NCBI GenBank assembly: GCA_946122785.1
Contig: CAMGYJ010000005.1
Coordinates: 78,734,547 to 78,798,546 of the forward strand
Direction of reading: 5' to 3'
DNA: 64,000 bases
Source of the DNA: Linum tenue
Lineage: Eukaryota > Streptophyta > Magnoliopsida > Malpighiales > Linaceae
Under the pieces are notes generated by a model that ran no database searches, was not told the origin of the DNA, and saw only the letters and a list, made by a program, of their open reading frames with translations. Every line of letters begins with the position of its first letter. Position 1 is the stretch's first letter. A program made the position numbers and the translations under genes. Positions 43,839 through 55,310 of this stretch are shown here, in pieces.

Positions 43839-46253
43839 AAGTCTAGAACTGAACCCTTTCCTGTTAATGGTAAACCCAACTTCTGGTGTGGATGAGGACA
43901 TCACAAGTATCACATCAAAAGAGTTTGATTAAATCGCACGGAAACGAGTTGTTTTGATTGTGTACACCACGGGAATATGTTTTTTTAATATGAAATAAAC
44001 TGATCATACAACAAAGCTGTGACCGACACTGAATTGCATGTTCTATAATTGTTCAATGATAGTTGCGTGATTCACACTGTTGTAAAACGCGATAAGATGT
44101 CCTGATGTCAACGAACGTCAGCTTCCTGGCTGCAGATTCCGGACCGAATTGCGATGAGCACTCATCCATGTGACCTGTTGTGTTAGATACAGACAGTCGA
44201 TGGACCTGGTGTCTATCTAAGGTCTGATTTGTATAATGCAAAGGGACAGCCATCTGAGATACGCAGATGGAATAAACCCTACCGGAGAATGACAAAAGAC
44301 ACTGTTTGTCTATATGCTAGCACGCCCCATTCGTCTGCAACAAGACCCATGTTAGCTGCTCACGCTTGATTGTTTCCCAAGGAACTTGTTGAATATGCTT
44401 TTAGCCTAACAATGCGCATGCGAAAGGAGAGGGGGGAAACTTTGAATTAAATATAAAAAATGTTTCAGTAGTACAATTTGTTTTAACCTGATGTGTATCT
44501 TCTTTACTTTGCAACCTACAGTTTGGAATGTCAAATGGAAAAAAAATCTGTGAATATCAATTCAAATTCGTGAGATTCAATTGCGAACATTACGGATAAT
44601 GAATAGGTTTCTCACTATTCAACACAAACTCACCTGATTATACACATGTATATGTATTTTGTCTAGATATTGTTATTGTTTTTTTCTCTCAATATATGTG
44701 ATATATATTATACATATATAATATTTTCATGAAATTATGTTGTTTTAACTAATTTTTTTCATTCTAGCAATTTATTGTCTTACGTTCCACTTGTGTAATG
44801 TCACTACAAGTGTGGATGTTAATGGTTGGAGTTATAATTTATAAAGATAAACTATTACTCATCGATAGTAGTGGATATCTGAAACTCCATTAGTTATTAT
44901 TTTGATTTTAACTATGTTAGTAGAATAATGGATATGCACTATTCGCCCCAACCCGATTCGTTGTCATGCCTACCTACAATCACATCTTTGAGACACAAAT
45001 TTTTTGAGTAAACTTTTTGGTAGTGTAGTTTTTAATTTGCTTCATGGATTTGTGAGAGATTTGGGTCCTAAATCCAATAAATTATATACTTGCCCCAAAG
45101 TCCATTGCTTGATAGCCAATTTTAGGAGAGTAAAAATTAATCACACCAACAAATATAATCAAACAAAATTCATAATAAAATCCAACAAAGAAACAACAGA
45201 TTCTTCAAATCTATATTGCCTATCATGAATCTTGAATTTTCTAAAACCCAAAATTTATCAAAATCCTCATTTTCCAATACCATATCGCTTCTCACAAATA
45301 TAATCAAACAAAATCCATAATAAATCCAACAAGCAAAAAATAGATTCATCAAATCTATAATACCAACAAATCCATCATAAATCTATTTTTTTTTTAAATC
45401 AAATTTTAACAAAATCCTCATTGTTTCTATGAGATTGTTATTACACTTATTGTTTAGAATGCATCCTTTTTTTTTTCAAGTAAACACATTGTTTTCGAAA
45501 TGTGACGGAAACTATCACTCAAAATGATTGATTGTCATATCTAACTTTTTAGCTGAGATTGTTGGGATTATTGAGTGGAGATTGTTTTATCTAAACTTTT
45601 AACACTATCTCATATGCCAAACCAATACTTCGGCTATATTGGGTATCCTTTCTCGCAGGATTTACTGCAAAAGTATAAGCGAGAGCATCAGAGTAATCGG
45701 TACTCACTGTCCCTTTTACCCTCTTAGACTCTAGGGCTAATTTGCCCGTCTTCGGCTCACAAAACGCTTCTAAAGATTTCAAATCTCGGATTAAGCCATC
45801 GTGATTAGGGATTGGTGACAACAACAGTCACTCGGAAAATTTTACGGATAGTTCTATACGACGATTCCTATAGGACTCATGGTCATCGACTCGACTTTGT
45901 CCTTTTTCTGCCGTAACAAAATATCCCAAATCCTCTATAGGTTTGTACACCAATGCCGTTGGCATCAATCACGACTGCATCAGGGCTGTATTTGTTAATA
46001 TATTTCATCAAATTCATCAATACATATTATTATACATAAGTTCACAACAATACATCTATTTATACATCTATTTAACAATCGCAATGACAACTTCCAAACG
46101 TGCTCTAACATCGAATAAGCACCTACAAATTTCGATCTACATTCAGTTGAGCAGGAACATTGAAGCGTTTTGACCAAAAAGTTGAATCCATTGAAACCCA
46201 CGACAAGATGTCCCTTCTTAACCATTTCTGGTTCATTGCCCACAAAATGGTCC
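43839..46253. other. Intergenic downstream of gene D
   Basis: No gene recognised. 44010-44880 is the end of block 2. 45146-45212 and 45294-45360 are an imperfect direct repeat (aaatataatcaaacaaaa..cataataaa..tccaaca) about 147 bp apart. Short minus-strand frames at 45591-45824 and 45995-46243 have no recognisable motif. Confidence 0.45.
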
Positions 46254-46259
46254 CTCTTG

Positions 46260-46836
46260 TAGGGATGTCAATCCAACCCGTAACCATGGGTACCCTACCC
46301 GACCGTAACCGGTCAACGAGGGTAATTACCCGCTTTGATGGGTTAAGGGGCGGGTACGGGTAATACCCGGTTTCAAAATAAAGGGTAGGGTACGGGTATG
46401 GTAATCGATAATACCCGCCCCGTTATACCCGCCCCGCTAACCAAAGGGTCAATTTCCCTTGAGAAATTTATTTTAGCTTGAGAAATTGAGTTTAGCTACC
46501 ATTATTGATGTAGAACATGTAGACGATTATTATGTTTGTGTGGATTGTAGAAGCAAGAACAATTATTATGTGTTTGCTGTTTTTATTTGTGTGGATTGTT
46601 GAAGTTAGAACAGTTACAAATATTGAGAATTTTTAATGGACAACAGTATATATGCATATATGTGTATAAGTTCATAGTTTAGGATTCGTACCCATGGTTA
46701 CCCGGTGGGTAGGGTATGGTTATGTAATTTTCATACCGGGTGGTTATTTGGTCGGGTATTTTAGAAAGCTCTACCCGATGAATTAGGAGTTGGTATAGGG
46801 TAAACCCGCACCCGATCCTACCCATTGCCATCCCTA
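46260..46836. mobile_element. hAT-like MITE (TAGGGATG ends)
   Basis: Inverted ends TAGGGATGTCAATCC and CATTGCCATCCCTA. The interior is full of GGGTA/TACCC words. Flanks repeat CTCTTG (46254-46259 and 46837-46842), or 8 bp with one mismatch if the terminal T/A is counted in the duplication. Same TIR type as 54503-55156. Confidence 0.82.
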
Positions 46837-46843
46837 CTCTTGT

Positions 46844-47127
46844 GAACACCATCATTTCTACTTCCATTCCCATTTGCCAACACATACATAACTAATTAAG
46901 CACCATTCCCAAAAACCATTCCCAGTAAATCCCAACCACCACGAGAGCAATAAATCAGAGAGAAAGATCGGTTAGCCACCCAGAAGATAAGAAGGAAGTT
47001 CAGAATCATAAATGAACCGATCCCATCCCATCAACTAATATACATACTGATTGATGATTCAACTTACAACAGTCAACTCAAACCAACCCAACCCGTCAAC
47101 CCAAAATTACCCACCCTACCCCAAATG
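46844..47127. other. 3' flank of the LRR gene
   Basis: Noncoding, probably the 3' UTR of the minus-strand LRR gene. Confidence 0.4.
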
Positions 47128-48432
47128 TCACGGCGAAGAGGATGATCCTGGTCCCGGCCGAACCTGCCGATCGGCGCCGGCCCCAACCCTACCCAAAATC
47201 GACCCACAAACCAGCGGCTGGGCCGCCGGAATCCTCAAACAACTCAACCCACCGCCGGGCACCAACGAGCACTCCGGCTGCGGCCGCTGCATATCCCTCC
47301 CGGGGATACAATTCGACTCGAAATCAAACCCGACGTTCCTCACAAACAGCTTCGCGCACTCCTGACTAAACCCAGAAAAGAAATTGTACGCCACCGTCAA
47401 ATTCACCAGGCTCCGCAACGAACAGACCAGCTCGGGGAGCGAACCCGAAAGCTCATTGTGTGCCAAATTCAGAACCTCGATCTCGTTCAAGCACGCCACC
47501 GTGTCGGGCAAATGACCCATCAGGGAATTGAAGCTGACGTCGAAAACCTGCATCTGGGAGAAGAGCCCGATTCCTTCGGGGACGCACCCCGTGAGCTGGT
47601 TGTTGAGGAAAAGAATCTCCTTGAGCCTCGAGTTCATGAACCCCAGGCTTAAGGGGATCTGTCCGGTGAACTTGTTGTAGCCCAAATTGATGACGGAGGC
47701 AGGGGAGTTGCCGAGATTGTCGGGGATTTCGCCGTCGAATTGGTTGTTGTTGAGGAAGATGGCGTCGAGGCGCTTGTCGAAGAGGGCGTCGGGGATTGGG
47801 CCGGAGAAGGAGTTGAATCGGAGGTCGAGGTAGACGAGATTGGGGATGTAGAGGACGGAGGAAGGGAACTCGCCGGAGAATTGGTTGTTGCTGAGGTCTA
47901 ATTCCTGGAGGGAAATTAGGTCACGGAATGTCTCCGGGACGGCGCCGTGGAATCTGTTGGAATTGAGGTGGAGGAGGGTCAAATCGGTTAAGAGGGAAAG
48001 CTCGGTGACGAGGGTTCCCTGGAGATTTGCACGGTTGAGATCTATTCCGGTGACGGTGGGAGTGGAGGAAGAAGAGGGGGATTGTTGTTTGCAGAAGATG
48101 CCTTTGTAGGAGCAGACATTCTGGCCGACCCACGTGGCGAGGACGCCGGAAGGGTCGGCGGAGATTGCGGCTTTCCAGGCCTGGAGAGCAGAGTAAGCGG
48201 CGTCGAGGGTCGAGCCGGCAGGAGGGTTAGGGTTTTGGGAGGTGACTCCGCCGCCGATCCACACGCCTCCTGTACCTGCATTGCCGATTCCGACGCTGAC
48301 GCCGCCGCCGATTGTGACGGCGGCGGCGGCTGTGTTGGTTGTGGGTAGGAGGAGGAGGAGGAGGAGGAAGAACAGAGACAAGAGGGAGGTGTTGGTATGA
48401 TGGGTATGGCGCTTGCTCCTGGTCTGCATCAT
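47128..48432 (-). CDS. Secreted leucine-rich-repeat protein, LRX-like without an extensin tail
   Basis: Intronless. The frame opens at 48522, but the two Met codons at 48432 and 48429 are followed by a textbook signal peptide (basic region, then LLSLFFLLLLLLLP, then AAAA), so I place the start at 48432, giving 434 residues. After a Gly-rich segment come the LRR N-cap (ALQAWKAAISADPSG..VCSYKGIFC) and about ten plant-type LRRs with the LxxLxLxxNxFxGxIP pattern (e.g. LQELDLSNNQFSGEFP, LDAIFLNNNQFDGEIP, IEVLNLAHNELSGSLP). The Cys-rich C-cap is NCIPGRDMQRPQPEC. LRX proteins continue with Ser-Pro-rich extensin repeats; here only about 45 residues follow, ending PGPGSSSSP. Expected in the cell wall. 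Resembles the At4g06744-like LRR proteins (from memory). Confidence 0.88.
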   Translation of the reverse strand: MMQTRSKRHTHHTNTSLLSLFFLLLLLLLPTTNTAAAAVTIGGGVSVGIGNAGTGGVWIGGGVTSQNPNPPAGSTLDAAYSALQAWKAAISADPSGVLATWVGQNVCSYKGIFCKQQSPSSSSTPTVTGIDLNRANLQGTLVTELSLLTDLTLLHLNSNRFHGAVPETFRDLISLQELDLSNNQFSGEFPSSVLYIPNLVYLDLRFNSFSGPIPDALFDKRLDAIFLNNNQFDGEIPDNLGNSPASVINLGYNKFTGQIPLSLGFMNSRLKEILFLNNQLTGCVPEGIGLFSQMQVFDVSFNSLMGHLPDTVACLNEIEVLNLAHNELSGSLPELVCSLRSLVNLTVAYNFFSGFSQECAKLFVRNVGFDFESNCIPGRDMQRPQPECSLVPGGGLSCLRIPAAQPLVCGSILGRVGAGADRQVRPGPGSSSSP

Positions 48433-49799
48433 TTTCAGAGACTGTGAACTTTGATGGGTGTGTTTTTGGATTTGTGTAGGTTTTTGTTTGTTGATCTTGT
48501 GGGTAGTGTAGAAGATGGCCATTAAGGCTCAGAAGTCACAAAGCATCGGACAAAGGGAAGTGATGGTGGGCCTCCATTCGGGTTCATTTCACGAGCTAGC
48601 TATCACTCCCATCTTTCCCAGAATTTCAGCTTCTTGTGTGTGTGTTTGTTTGTTTGCATTATATAGAACAACAAACACTTAAAAGGCCTTCGAGCTGGTT
48701 CGCCAAATTATCGAGCTGAACTCGTCAATTCATGGCTTGAGCTCAGCTCATTTTCAAACGAGCTTGTTCGCAAGATCACTCAATTGAAGGTGAGTCGAGT
48801 GTCGAACAAGTTTTACTCGAGTTGGATGATGAGCGAATTGGTTCATTAACAGCCCTAACTACTTTATTAAAAATTTACTTAAAAATAGCTTAAACGTTGA
48901 GCTAGTACGATACTGAGATAATAATGTCTATATTGCAATTACTTATATTGAAATCATAGACCAACAACAATCATGGGAATCACAGTTTACTAGTTTTTGG
49001 CTTTGATCGACATAATCACTGTAGAAAGCTTGACTTGAAGGAGTGTTGAATAGTCAATGATCGATTTAAAGTGAAAAAATAAATGGTGGGTCAGTGGAGG
49101 AAAAAGATTCACCTGCTACTTCATATAATAACGATACATAATTGGATGTGGGGCTCGAGTAAATTATCTTCCAACCTTCCATTGTAGCATTTTTCTTCTT
49201 CGCGCGGTTGACGAACAGGGACAACACAGAGAGAATCTATATGACCATGACCATGACCATGATGAAGTCCGATATAGAGTGAGGGGAGGACATCCGATTC
49301 AGTTCAGAACCGTATCGAATTGATTTAGCACCAAAAGAAAAAATGAGGATCATAATCGGATCAAAAGCATGTTTGTTTTCGATTAGCTTCAGTCGAAATT
49401 CAATTTCGTTCATTTCTTTTCATATATACTTAAAAATAATTCATAGGATCATAACCAAATTGAAAAATATATTCAACCCGATATGATGTAGTCCAAATAT
49501 CGATTGAGTTCGATGTGAACCGGATCGTTGTTAACCCCTGCTAATCATGTTCTGGTCTGGCCGCTTGCAATGTTTTGTTGATATATGAATACATATATTA
49601 TAGTTTCAACTTTCAAAATATTAAAGAGAGGATCGTTCTTAATTACGCATCCATCCACCACTATAGAATCATTTTTTAAAATGATTCAAGTCTGGTTTTA
49701 TTTGGTTAATATGTTAATCCTGGATTAAGAAATATCTAGGATCTCTAATCATACCGACAATGACTCTCGATGAAGATAATTACCTAAATGTTGGCACTT
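48433..49799. other. Intergenic upstream of the LRR gene
   Basis: Includes the LRR gene promoter on the minus strand. 48685-48860 has GAGCTNG/CGAGCTC words and a CAGCCCTAA end suggestive of a hAT-like MITE fragment. 49240-49262 is a short ccatga repeat. No gene. Confidence 0.4.
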
Positions 49800-50247
49800 C
49801 TTGCTCTTCTAGATCATGGACATCCAGGATCGCTTAGGTCGATGTTTTGACACCTTCTCAACTAACCTGAACACTTGCTCAATTACACGAGCGGAGCTAA
49901 AAGCTGCAGAAGTAGGCCTCATCAAACGTGTCTGGAAAGCAGGGTACAAGAAAACTATCATGTGTATGGATTCAACAACGGCCATTAGGATTATCTCAAA
50001 CAACAAGGAGTATGACCACCATCATGCCATTCTAGTGCACGAGATTATTCGAATACTGAATTTTGGTTGGGATGTTAAAATCTCCCGTGTCTATAGAGAA
50101 TGTCATTATGCAGCAGATTTCCTAGCTAGCCGCGGAAATAGTCTTAATTTTGGCACATATCTTATCAATGTGAGCGATAACCATTTCAAATTCTGGATCC
50201 TTTGTAATGTAACGGGCACTGTTCAAAAATGTCTTATTCGTAATTGA
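49800..50247 (+). pseudogene. LINE-type RNase H fragment
   Basis: The 143-codon frame encodes the C-terminal part of an RVT_3-type RNase H: ITRAELKAAEVGLIKRVWKAG, MCMDSTTAIRIISNN, HHAILVHEIIRIL, ISRVYRECHYAADFLASRGN. No other LINE domain lies upstream, so it is a solitary relic or a severely truncated LINE. Confidence 0.72.
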
Positions 50248-50684
50248 TCGTAGACACTGTAGATGCATTTCTTTCTACTTGAAAAAGAAAGAATCTTACG
50301 AACATTAACACGGGCTTGATCTAGTGATATTACCACTAACATCGAACCTGAAGATTGCAGGCAGGTTCAAATAACTTAAGTAGTACTCCACCTCTTATCT
50401 GACCTTCAATTTTCAACTCTCTCTTTCTTTATTGCCAAGCTATATATATAGGAACTAGATATCACAACCATTTTTATATAACCCTGGAGTACAATTTCAA
50501 TATGTGTTCACGTTGCACTAGCCCGTAACAAGTTATGGTAGGGGCCATGGTATAATGTCGCCTCACTCGTGGTCCAAAGTTCTTTGCTTAGACATCAAGG
50601 CTGTCCCTTGGACAGCTTCTTCACTATTTCAGCTCGTTCTTTTGCTTACCAGCTCATACTATAGTTCTTCCATGAATTATGCAA
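50248..50684. other. Spacer, no gene seen
   Basis: Noncoding. A 65-codon frame at 50555-50752 overlaps the TRIM relic and is not supported. Confidence 0.4.
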
Positions 50685-51296
50685 TGAAGAACCCATATAT
50701 CATATCCGAAATCCAAATGAGGAGATACTTGTATATATTCATAAACTCATAAGTACGAGGCCTCTTAAGAAGGAACCGAAAAATTAATATGTGCGGCCTT
50801 GGTACGAAACAAACAAATATCTTACTAGTTACTAATGGAGTACGCGGATCCAACAAGTGGTATTAGAGGTTGATTTGGTGTTTCGGATCCGGGACGATGG
50901 ACTCAGCTTGGTGGACCCTCATTCGATGTCCTCGTGATTTGAGATCTGCTTATGTTTGGCGGATGGAGAAAAGATCCGTGCAAATCAATTGAGATATGCA
51001 TATTGTAAATCCTTGTGTCGCAGAGCCCATCTATACAAAGTATCCGGCGAGTCCAGATAATCACTGAGAGAAGCACACAAAGTTTGTGGTCCTCGTCTTT
51101 AGAGGATGATTGCTATGGTATACAATCCATGTACCACATCAGGAATACAAAAGAATACACGTTTGTATATTAGTGTCCACCTAGCACTCTAGCTCAATTA
51201 ATACGAGACGTTTTAGGGACAATACCCAAAAGCAAATCCATGCAAATTTGACCCAAAACGAACACTATTGTGCTAATGAACCCAACTTCCAATCCA
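50685..51296 (+). mobile_element. Decayed TRIM (miniature LTR element), plus strand
   Basis: A diverged relative of the tandem TRIM at 58695-59848, in the opposite orientation. The 5' LTR ends near 50855. It is followed by a PBS-like AGTGGTATTAGAG (50857-50869), then an internal region sharing TTGGTGGACCCTCATTCG and TTTGGCGGAT with the minus strand of the other element. The 3' LTR is about 51111-51296, sharing GTACCACATC.G..ATACAA and TATATTAGTGTCCACCTA. Edges are approximate. Confidence 0.75.
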
Positions 51297-52119
51297 GTTT
51301 GATCCACTGATCATTCGAGTTTGGTACAAAGCTCATTGCTTGAAACGTTGAGCTCAACCCAAAATATAGTAACGTGCAATGTCTCCTGGGTCAGTCGACA
51401 CTCGATTCGATCGGTGGAATGATGGTGGGAGAGGTGGCTGTGCAATGTTAATCATTAGGCCGTAGAGTAACGTGGGAAACAAGATTGGAGTCCATTTGCA
51501 GCAAATCTCGGTTTCTCATTTCCCACTGCTATATGTATTACCCACCGGCCGTTTACAGCCAGTACTTCTGGTCTTCCAATGAGAATGAATGGTCTGTGGC
51601 CATCGAAGCAACTCATCTTTTTCTTTTCAAAAGTACTTGATGGGTAAAAGGTCAATACATAACACAAGGGAGATTAGTGGATGAGCAAGAGAGTCGCCTA
51701 ACCTTGAAGCACTGTAACTATTCCCATTAAGCTAGACGTACGGGGTAAGTTGAGGGATGGCTGTCCTCCACTTCCATGGGCCATTGTGGGAAGGGGATGG
51801 CAGTTGTTGTGTCTATGAAATACCGATTTGCAGTGTTACCATAAAGGCCTGGATTGATCTGCAGGTACAGAAGCAAAGGTCGTATATAGTTTGTTTGTCA
51901 CACAAGGAAACATGAATACAAAAGCAATGGATACTTATTAATAATCTCATATATTGTCCATCTATACCAACGTGAATAGGGCGACAAATGAGCCAAGTCA
52001 AACCGAGTTTTACCCCAGGTTGAATTCGGCTCGTTAATAAACGAGGCGAGCTCGAGCTAGTTTGGTTGTTAAAATCTTGACTCGTATTTAATATATTTGT
52101 TTTGTATGTGATGTATGAT
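51297..52119. other. Intergenic, no gene seen
   Basis: No convincing frame. 52005-52075 has CGAGCTCGAGC-type words like other MITE fragments. Confidence 0.4.
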
Positions 52120-52523
52120 TGTTGGGGTTAGTGCTATCACCGCGATTGCCACTGTACTAAAAGCGACCTGGCGTGATTGGTACGAAGTCGGACCTTGCCG
52201 CCGCGGTTAGCACCCAGCAGGCAACACGGGAACCGCCTCTCGCCGCTCAAGGAACGCCTCGGGAACAAACACAGCTGCTTTGTCAGACCTGTCTTGTCGC
52301 ATTTATGACCCACCTAACCTGTAAACACTATAAATACGACATTTACTCCCCTCGACAAAGGGATCGGATTTTCTCTCACCCAACATTTATCACTCTTTCT
52401 ACTTCTCTCTCTAAGAACTACTCTCCCAACTCTGAACCTCGTCGGCCGCTTCTCTCGTCTAAATGACCATCAGACCTCTTTCTTTCCCGTGCCGGACTCC
52501 TACTCACCAGCCCAGCACAAACA
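52120..52523 (+). repeat. 5' LTR of the Tat-like element
   Basis: Begins TGTTGGGG and ends CAAACA. A TATA-like ACTATAAATAC lies at about 52328 and is followed by a pyrimidine-rich leader. ATTGGCGC..ACCGTGGGG, the usual start of the internal region in Tat/Athila elements, comes directly after. The LTR has no second copy in the window, so its edges are inferred. Confidence 0.65.
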
Positions 52524-52545
52524 ATTGGCGCACACCGTGGGGCCC

Positions 52546-53470
52546 GATGTCAAAAGCAACGATGACGAGGTAGCCGCAGACTACCCTTCAGAGGTTGAGA
52601 CCACCCCGCTCAAAGTCATTACCAGCCAAAGGTTATACGACGCCGCCACCGACCCCAACGCGAGAACGCAGTTCCACGTTGCGCAAAACCTGGACGCCGT
52701 GCTTATCGAAGAAGAGCTGTTGCCCGCAAAAATCCGCCAGCAGATGGAGCAGCAAAACAAGGCAATCGTCCACATGCAGAGCCAGATGAGCCAGATGATG
52801 GCCCTCATGACCGCCTAGGCAAACGCGCAACCGACCACGGGTACTAATGCTCCCGTGGAATCGGCTCCGCGCCACGATCTCGACTTCCTAGAGCAGCACC
52901 TCTCTCCGGCACACCGCACCCTGCCGTGGATTACTCTGCACCAACCCCTGTGTCCGAATATCATGGCGGAGCTAATGCCAGGGAATCTTCCCACACTCCC
53001 CATTTATAGTGGAACAACCGACCCGGAGGATCACGTGACCGTGCTCTGCCTTCGCATGCAACTCCAAACGTGCTCCAACGCCGCCCTTTGCTTCCCGTCC
53101 ACGTTTGTGGGGATATGCCTCGATTGGTATAATCGCCTGCCTAACGGCATCATCCGAACCTTCGAGGAATTCATCCTACTTTTTACTACCAAATTTGCCT
53201 CGCAAAAGTGGAGGTCACAGCTCACTGTGGCCTTGGTAGATGTGAAGCAAAAGGAAGGAGAAAGCCTTAGGGCGTTCTACTCCTGATGGTCCAGAGTATC
53301 CATGGTGGCCCGCGATCTCACGCCCGAAAACGCCGCGCGACATCTCATGGACTCTACCATCAACTCGGAACTGAGGCGCTCGCTGGCGAAGCGCCCAATC
53401 CTCTCCTCCTCGGAACTCGAGGTCAAGGTAGAGAAGGCTGTCACGCTTGAAGAAACCCTGGGAGCGTGAT
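52546..53470 (+). pseudogene. Gag region of the Tat-like element, first part
   Basis: The N-terminal piece to 52818 ends with a Gln/Met-rich coiled coil (KIRQQMEQQNKAIVHMQSQM). The core gag domain (52855-53286) has GNLPTLPIYSGTTDPEDHV, CLDWYNRLPNGIIRTFEEF, FTTKFASQKW and KQKEGESLRAFYS. Then a stop, and the frame continues with ELRRSLAKRPI and LEVKVEKAVTLEETLGA. Stops at about 52818, 53284 and 53468. Confidence 0.82.
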
Positions 53471-53559
53471 CTGTGAGGAGATTTGAACCCAAAAGAGGAA
53501 GAGAAGACCATCCACGTCGTCATCCCCCGTTGCCGTTGAACGTCAATCAAGGCGCGCAC

Positions 53560-54330
53560 CAATGCAGTTAAAAGCATGATTCTACCTAGAAGCGGAAAAT
53601 GGGTAAAATCGTAAAACGTAGAATCAAAGCGTAAAAGCGTAAGTTTTTTACGCACCCTCTAAAATAGCTAAAATATGTTAAATACAACATATAGTATGTA
53701 AAATGTGAGTGTGTAGATTTTAGATAAGTGAATAACTACATGAATTTCATAATTAAAATGTGATATCTAACACATAAACTAATTTGTGTTGACTCAAAAG
53801 TAGAGAAAACTCATCACATCTTAATAATAAGCTCATAAATGTAGATCGTAACCAATAAACGAGCTTGAGACTCCAAATTCTCATAAGTTGGTTTGAGTTT
53901 ACATAATTACATAAGATCAATTACCAATAAACTTTTATCGTAACCCAGGTAAGATCCACAGGTGAAGATTAAGGGAGAAGACTGATAGAAGGTCAACGGC
54001 TGTTGAGAATACCATTAGGTGTCTTTTCAACCTAATGTGAAGCCCCTATCTCGACACTAGTTGTAGAATGAGATATGAATCATGTTTTTATTTTTTTTAT
54101 TTTTTGCTTATATGTTTCCAAAATTACATCATTTTGGGCCAATTAGCACATTTGTATGAGATGATCAAAATCGTATAAAAACGCTTCAGAATCGCGATTT
54201 TACCGATTTTACCCACGTTTTTACCAGTTTTTGTGACTAAGCGACTTTAGGTAAAAACTGAAACGTTTTGGTGATCTGGATACGTAAAAACGTAGTTTTT
54301 TACGTTTTAATGCGCGATTTTGACTGCACT
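53560..54330. mobile_element. Mutator-like MITE rich in GTAAAAACG words
   Basis: Ends CAATGCAGTTAAAA and TTTTGACTGCACT are inverted repeats with few mismatches. The flanking 9-mers GGCGCGCAC (53551-53559) and GGCGGGTAC (54331-54339) agree at 7 of 9 positions, compatible with a Mutator-type 9-bp duplication. Subterminal regions carry repeated cGTAAAAcG / cGTTTTTACG words on both sides. Confidence 0.62.
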
Positions 54331-55310
54331 GGCGGGTACAACAGATCCCATCAGCCGCCCGCGGAACAGTTCAGAAGGAGATCACCAGATAGAAACAGGA
54401 ATGACCGCAACTACACCCACCTTAAAGACACAGTGCGAAACATATTCCACGTGATTCGGGAGAGGGGATATCGCATTAACTGGCCAACACCCCAGTGGCA
54501 GCTAGGGATGTCAATGGGTCGGGTTGGGTCGGGTTTTGCCAAACCCAAACCCATGGGTTTATCCTGAAAAAACCCTGGGTATCCGCGGGAGTACCCACGA
54601 GGTTTTGTCGTAAAAAATGTACAATAACAAGTTCCTATCAAAATTAAAGTCAAATATCAATCTCTCAATACAAATTATCCATATATAAAACATCATTCTA
54701 GAAAATTCAAGCAAACCACAAATTAACTATACAAATTGTTCAACACCAATCTAAAAAACTCAAGAAAATTGAAGCAAATAACAAATTATCCATAAATAAC
54801 ATGATAAATTATCCATATTTAAGCTTCTTCCTTTCAATTAAGTTTCTTCACTCTCCACTCCATAACATCAACTTCATTCTACACAATTAGAAAGAAAATT
54901 AGACATGTCTCCACAACATAAATAAGATTAGTTATTTAGAATATTAAATATACCGAGAAAATTAATTATATGGGTGTGGGCGGGTACCCACGGGCCGGGT
55001 TTATCTAAACCTAAACCCAAACCCAACCCAACCTGGTGAATAGTGAACGGGTTTAAACCCAAACCCGGTCCAAAACCAGTCAACACGGATTTTACCCGCG
55101 TTGACCTGGTTGGGTCGGGTGGGTACCCGTGGGTTCGGATTCTGTTGCCATCCCTAGTGGCAGCCAGAGAATAGGCGCGATCACAAAAATATTTGTGAGT
55201 TTCACCGCAAAACGGGACACCTAACAGAGCATTGTTACGTGCTCCGTTGGAAAATCGAGGCCCTCATTCAGCGGGGGCACTTGTCCAAGTACGTATAGAC
55301 AAAGCACAGA
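54331..55310 (+). pseudogene. Gag C-terminus of the Tat-like element with zinc knuckle, split by a MITE
   Basis: GYNRSHQPPAEQFRRRSPDR, DTVRNIFHVIRERG and, after removing the MITE and one duplication copy, PQWQP joined to ENRRDHKNI. A knuckle CEFHRKTGHLTEHC (CX2HX4HX4C) and LRWKIEALIQRGHLSKYV follow. The frame is restored across the MITE. Confidence 0.78.
54503..55156. mobile_element. hAT-type MITE in the Tat-like gag
   Basis: 654 bp, ends TAGGGATGTCAATGGG and GTTGCCATCCCTA, with a perfect 8-bp duplication GTGGCAGC (54495-54502 and 55157-55164). The ends are rich in GGGTCGGGT / ACCCAACC words. An essentially identical copy lies at 63260-63913 in the same context. Confidence 0.93.

Larger units (their letters stand above)
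37656..44900 (+). repeat. Duplicated block 2 (COP10-like tail, reductase genes C and D)
   Basis: Same-orientation homolog of 19466-36230. It lacks the copia element, the A/B intergenic 3.5-kb insertion and the 35030-35730 MITE, so it serves as an empty-site reference. It has gained a solo LTR and a 186-bp triplication inside gene D. Confidence 0.85.

Noticed and set aside
45591..45824. 77-codon minus-strand frame between block 2 and the LRR gene
   Set aside because: It has protein-like composition but I recognise no family, and it has no paired exons or start context.
54503..55156. GGGTCGGGTTGGGT and TACCC repeats that look telomere-like
   Set aside because: Not the plant telomere repeat TTTAGGG. 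They are the ends of a hAT-type MITE with an 8-bp duplication.
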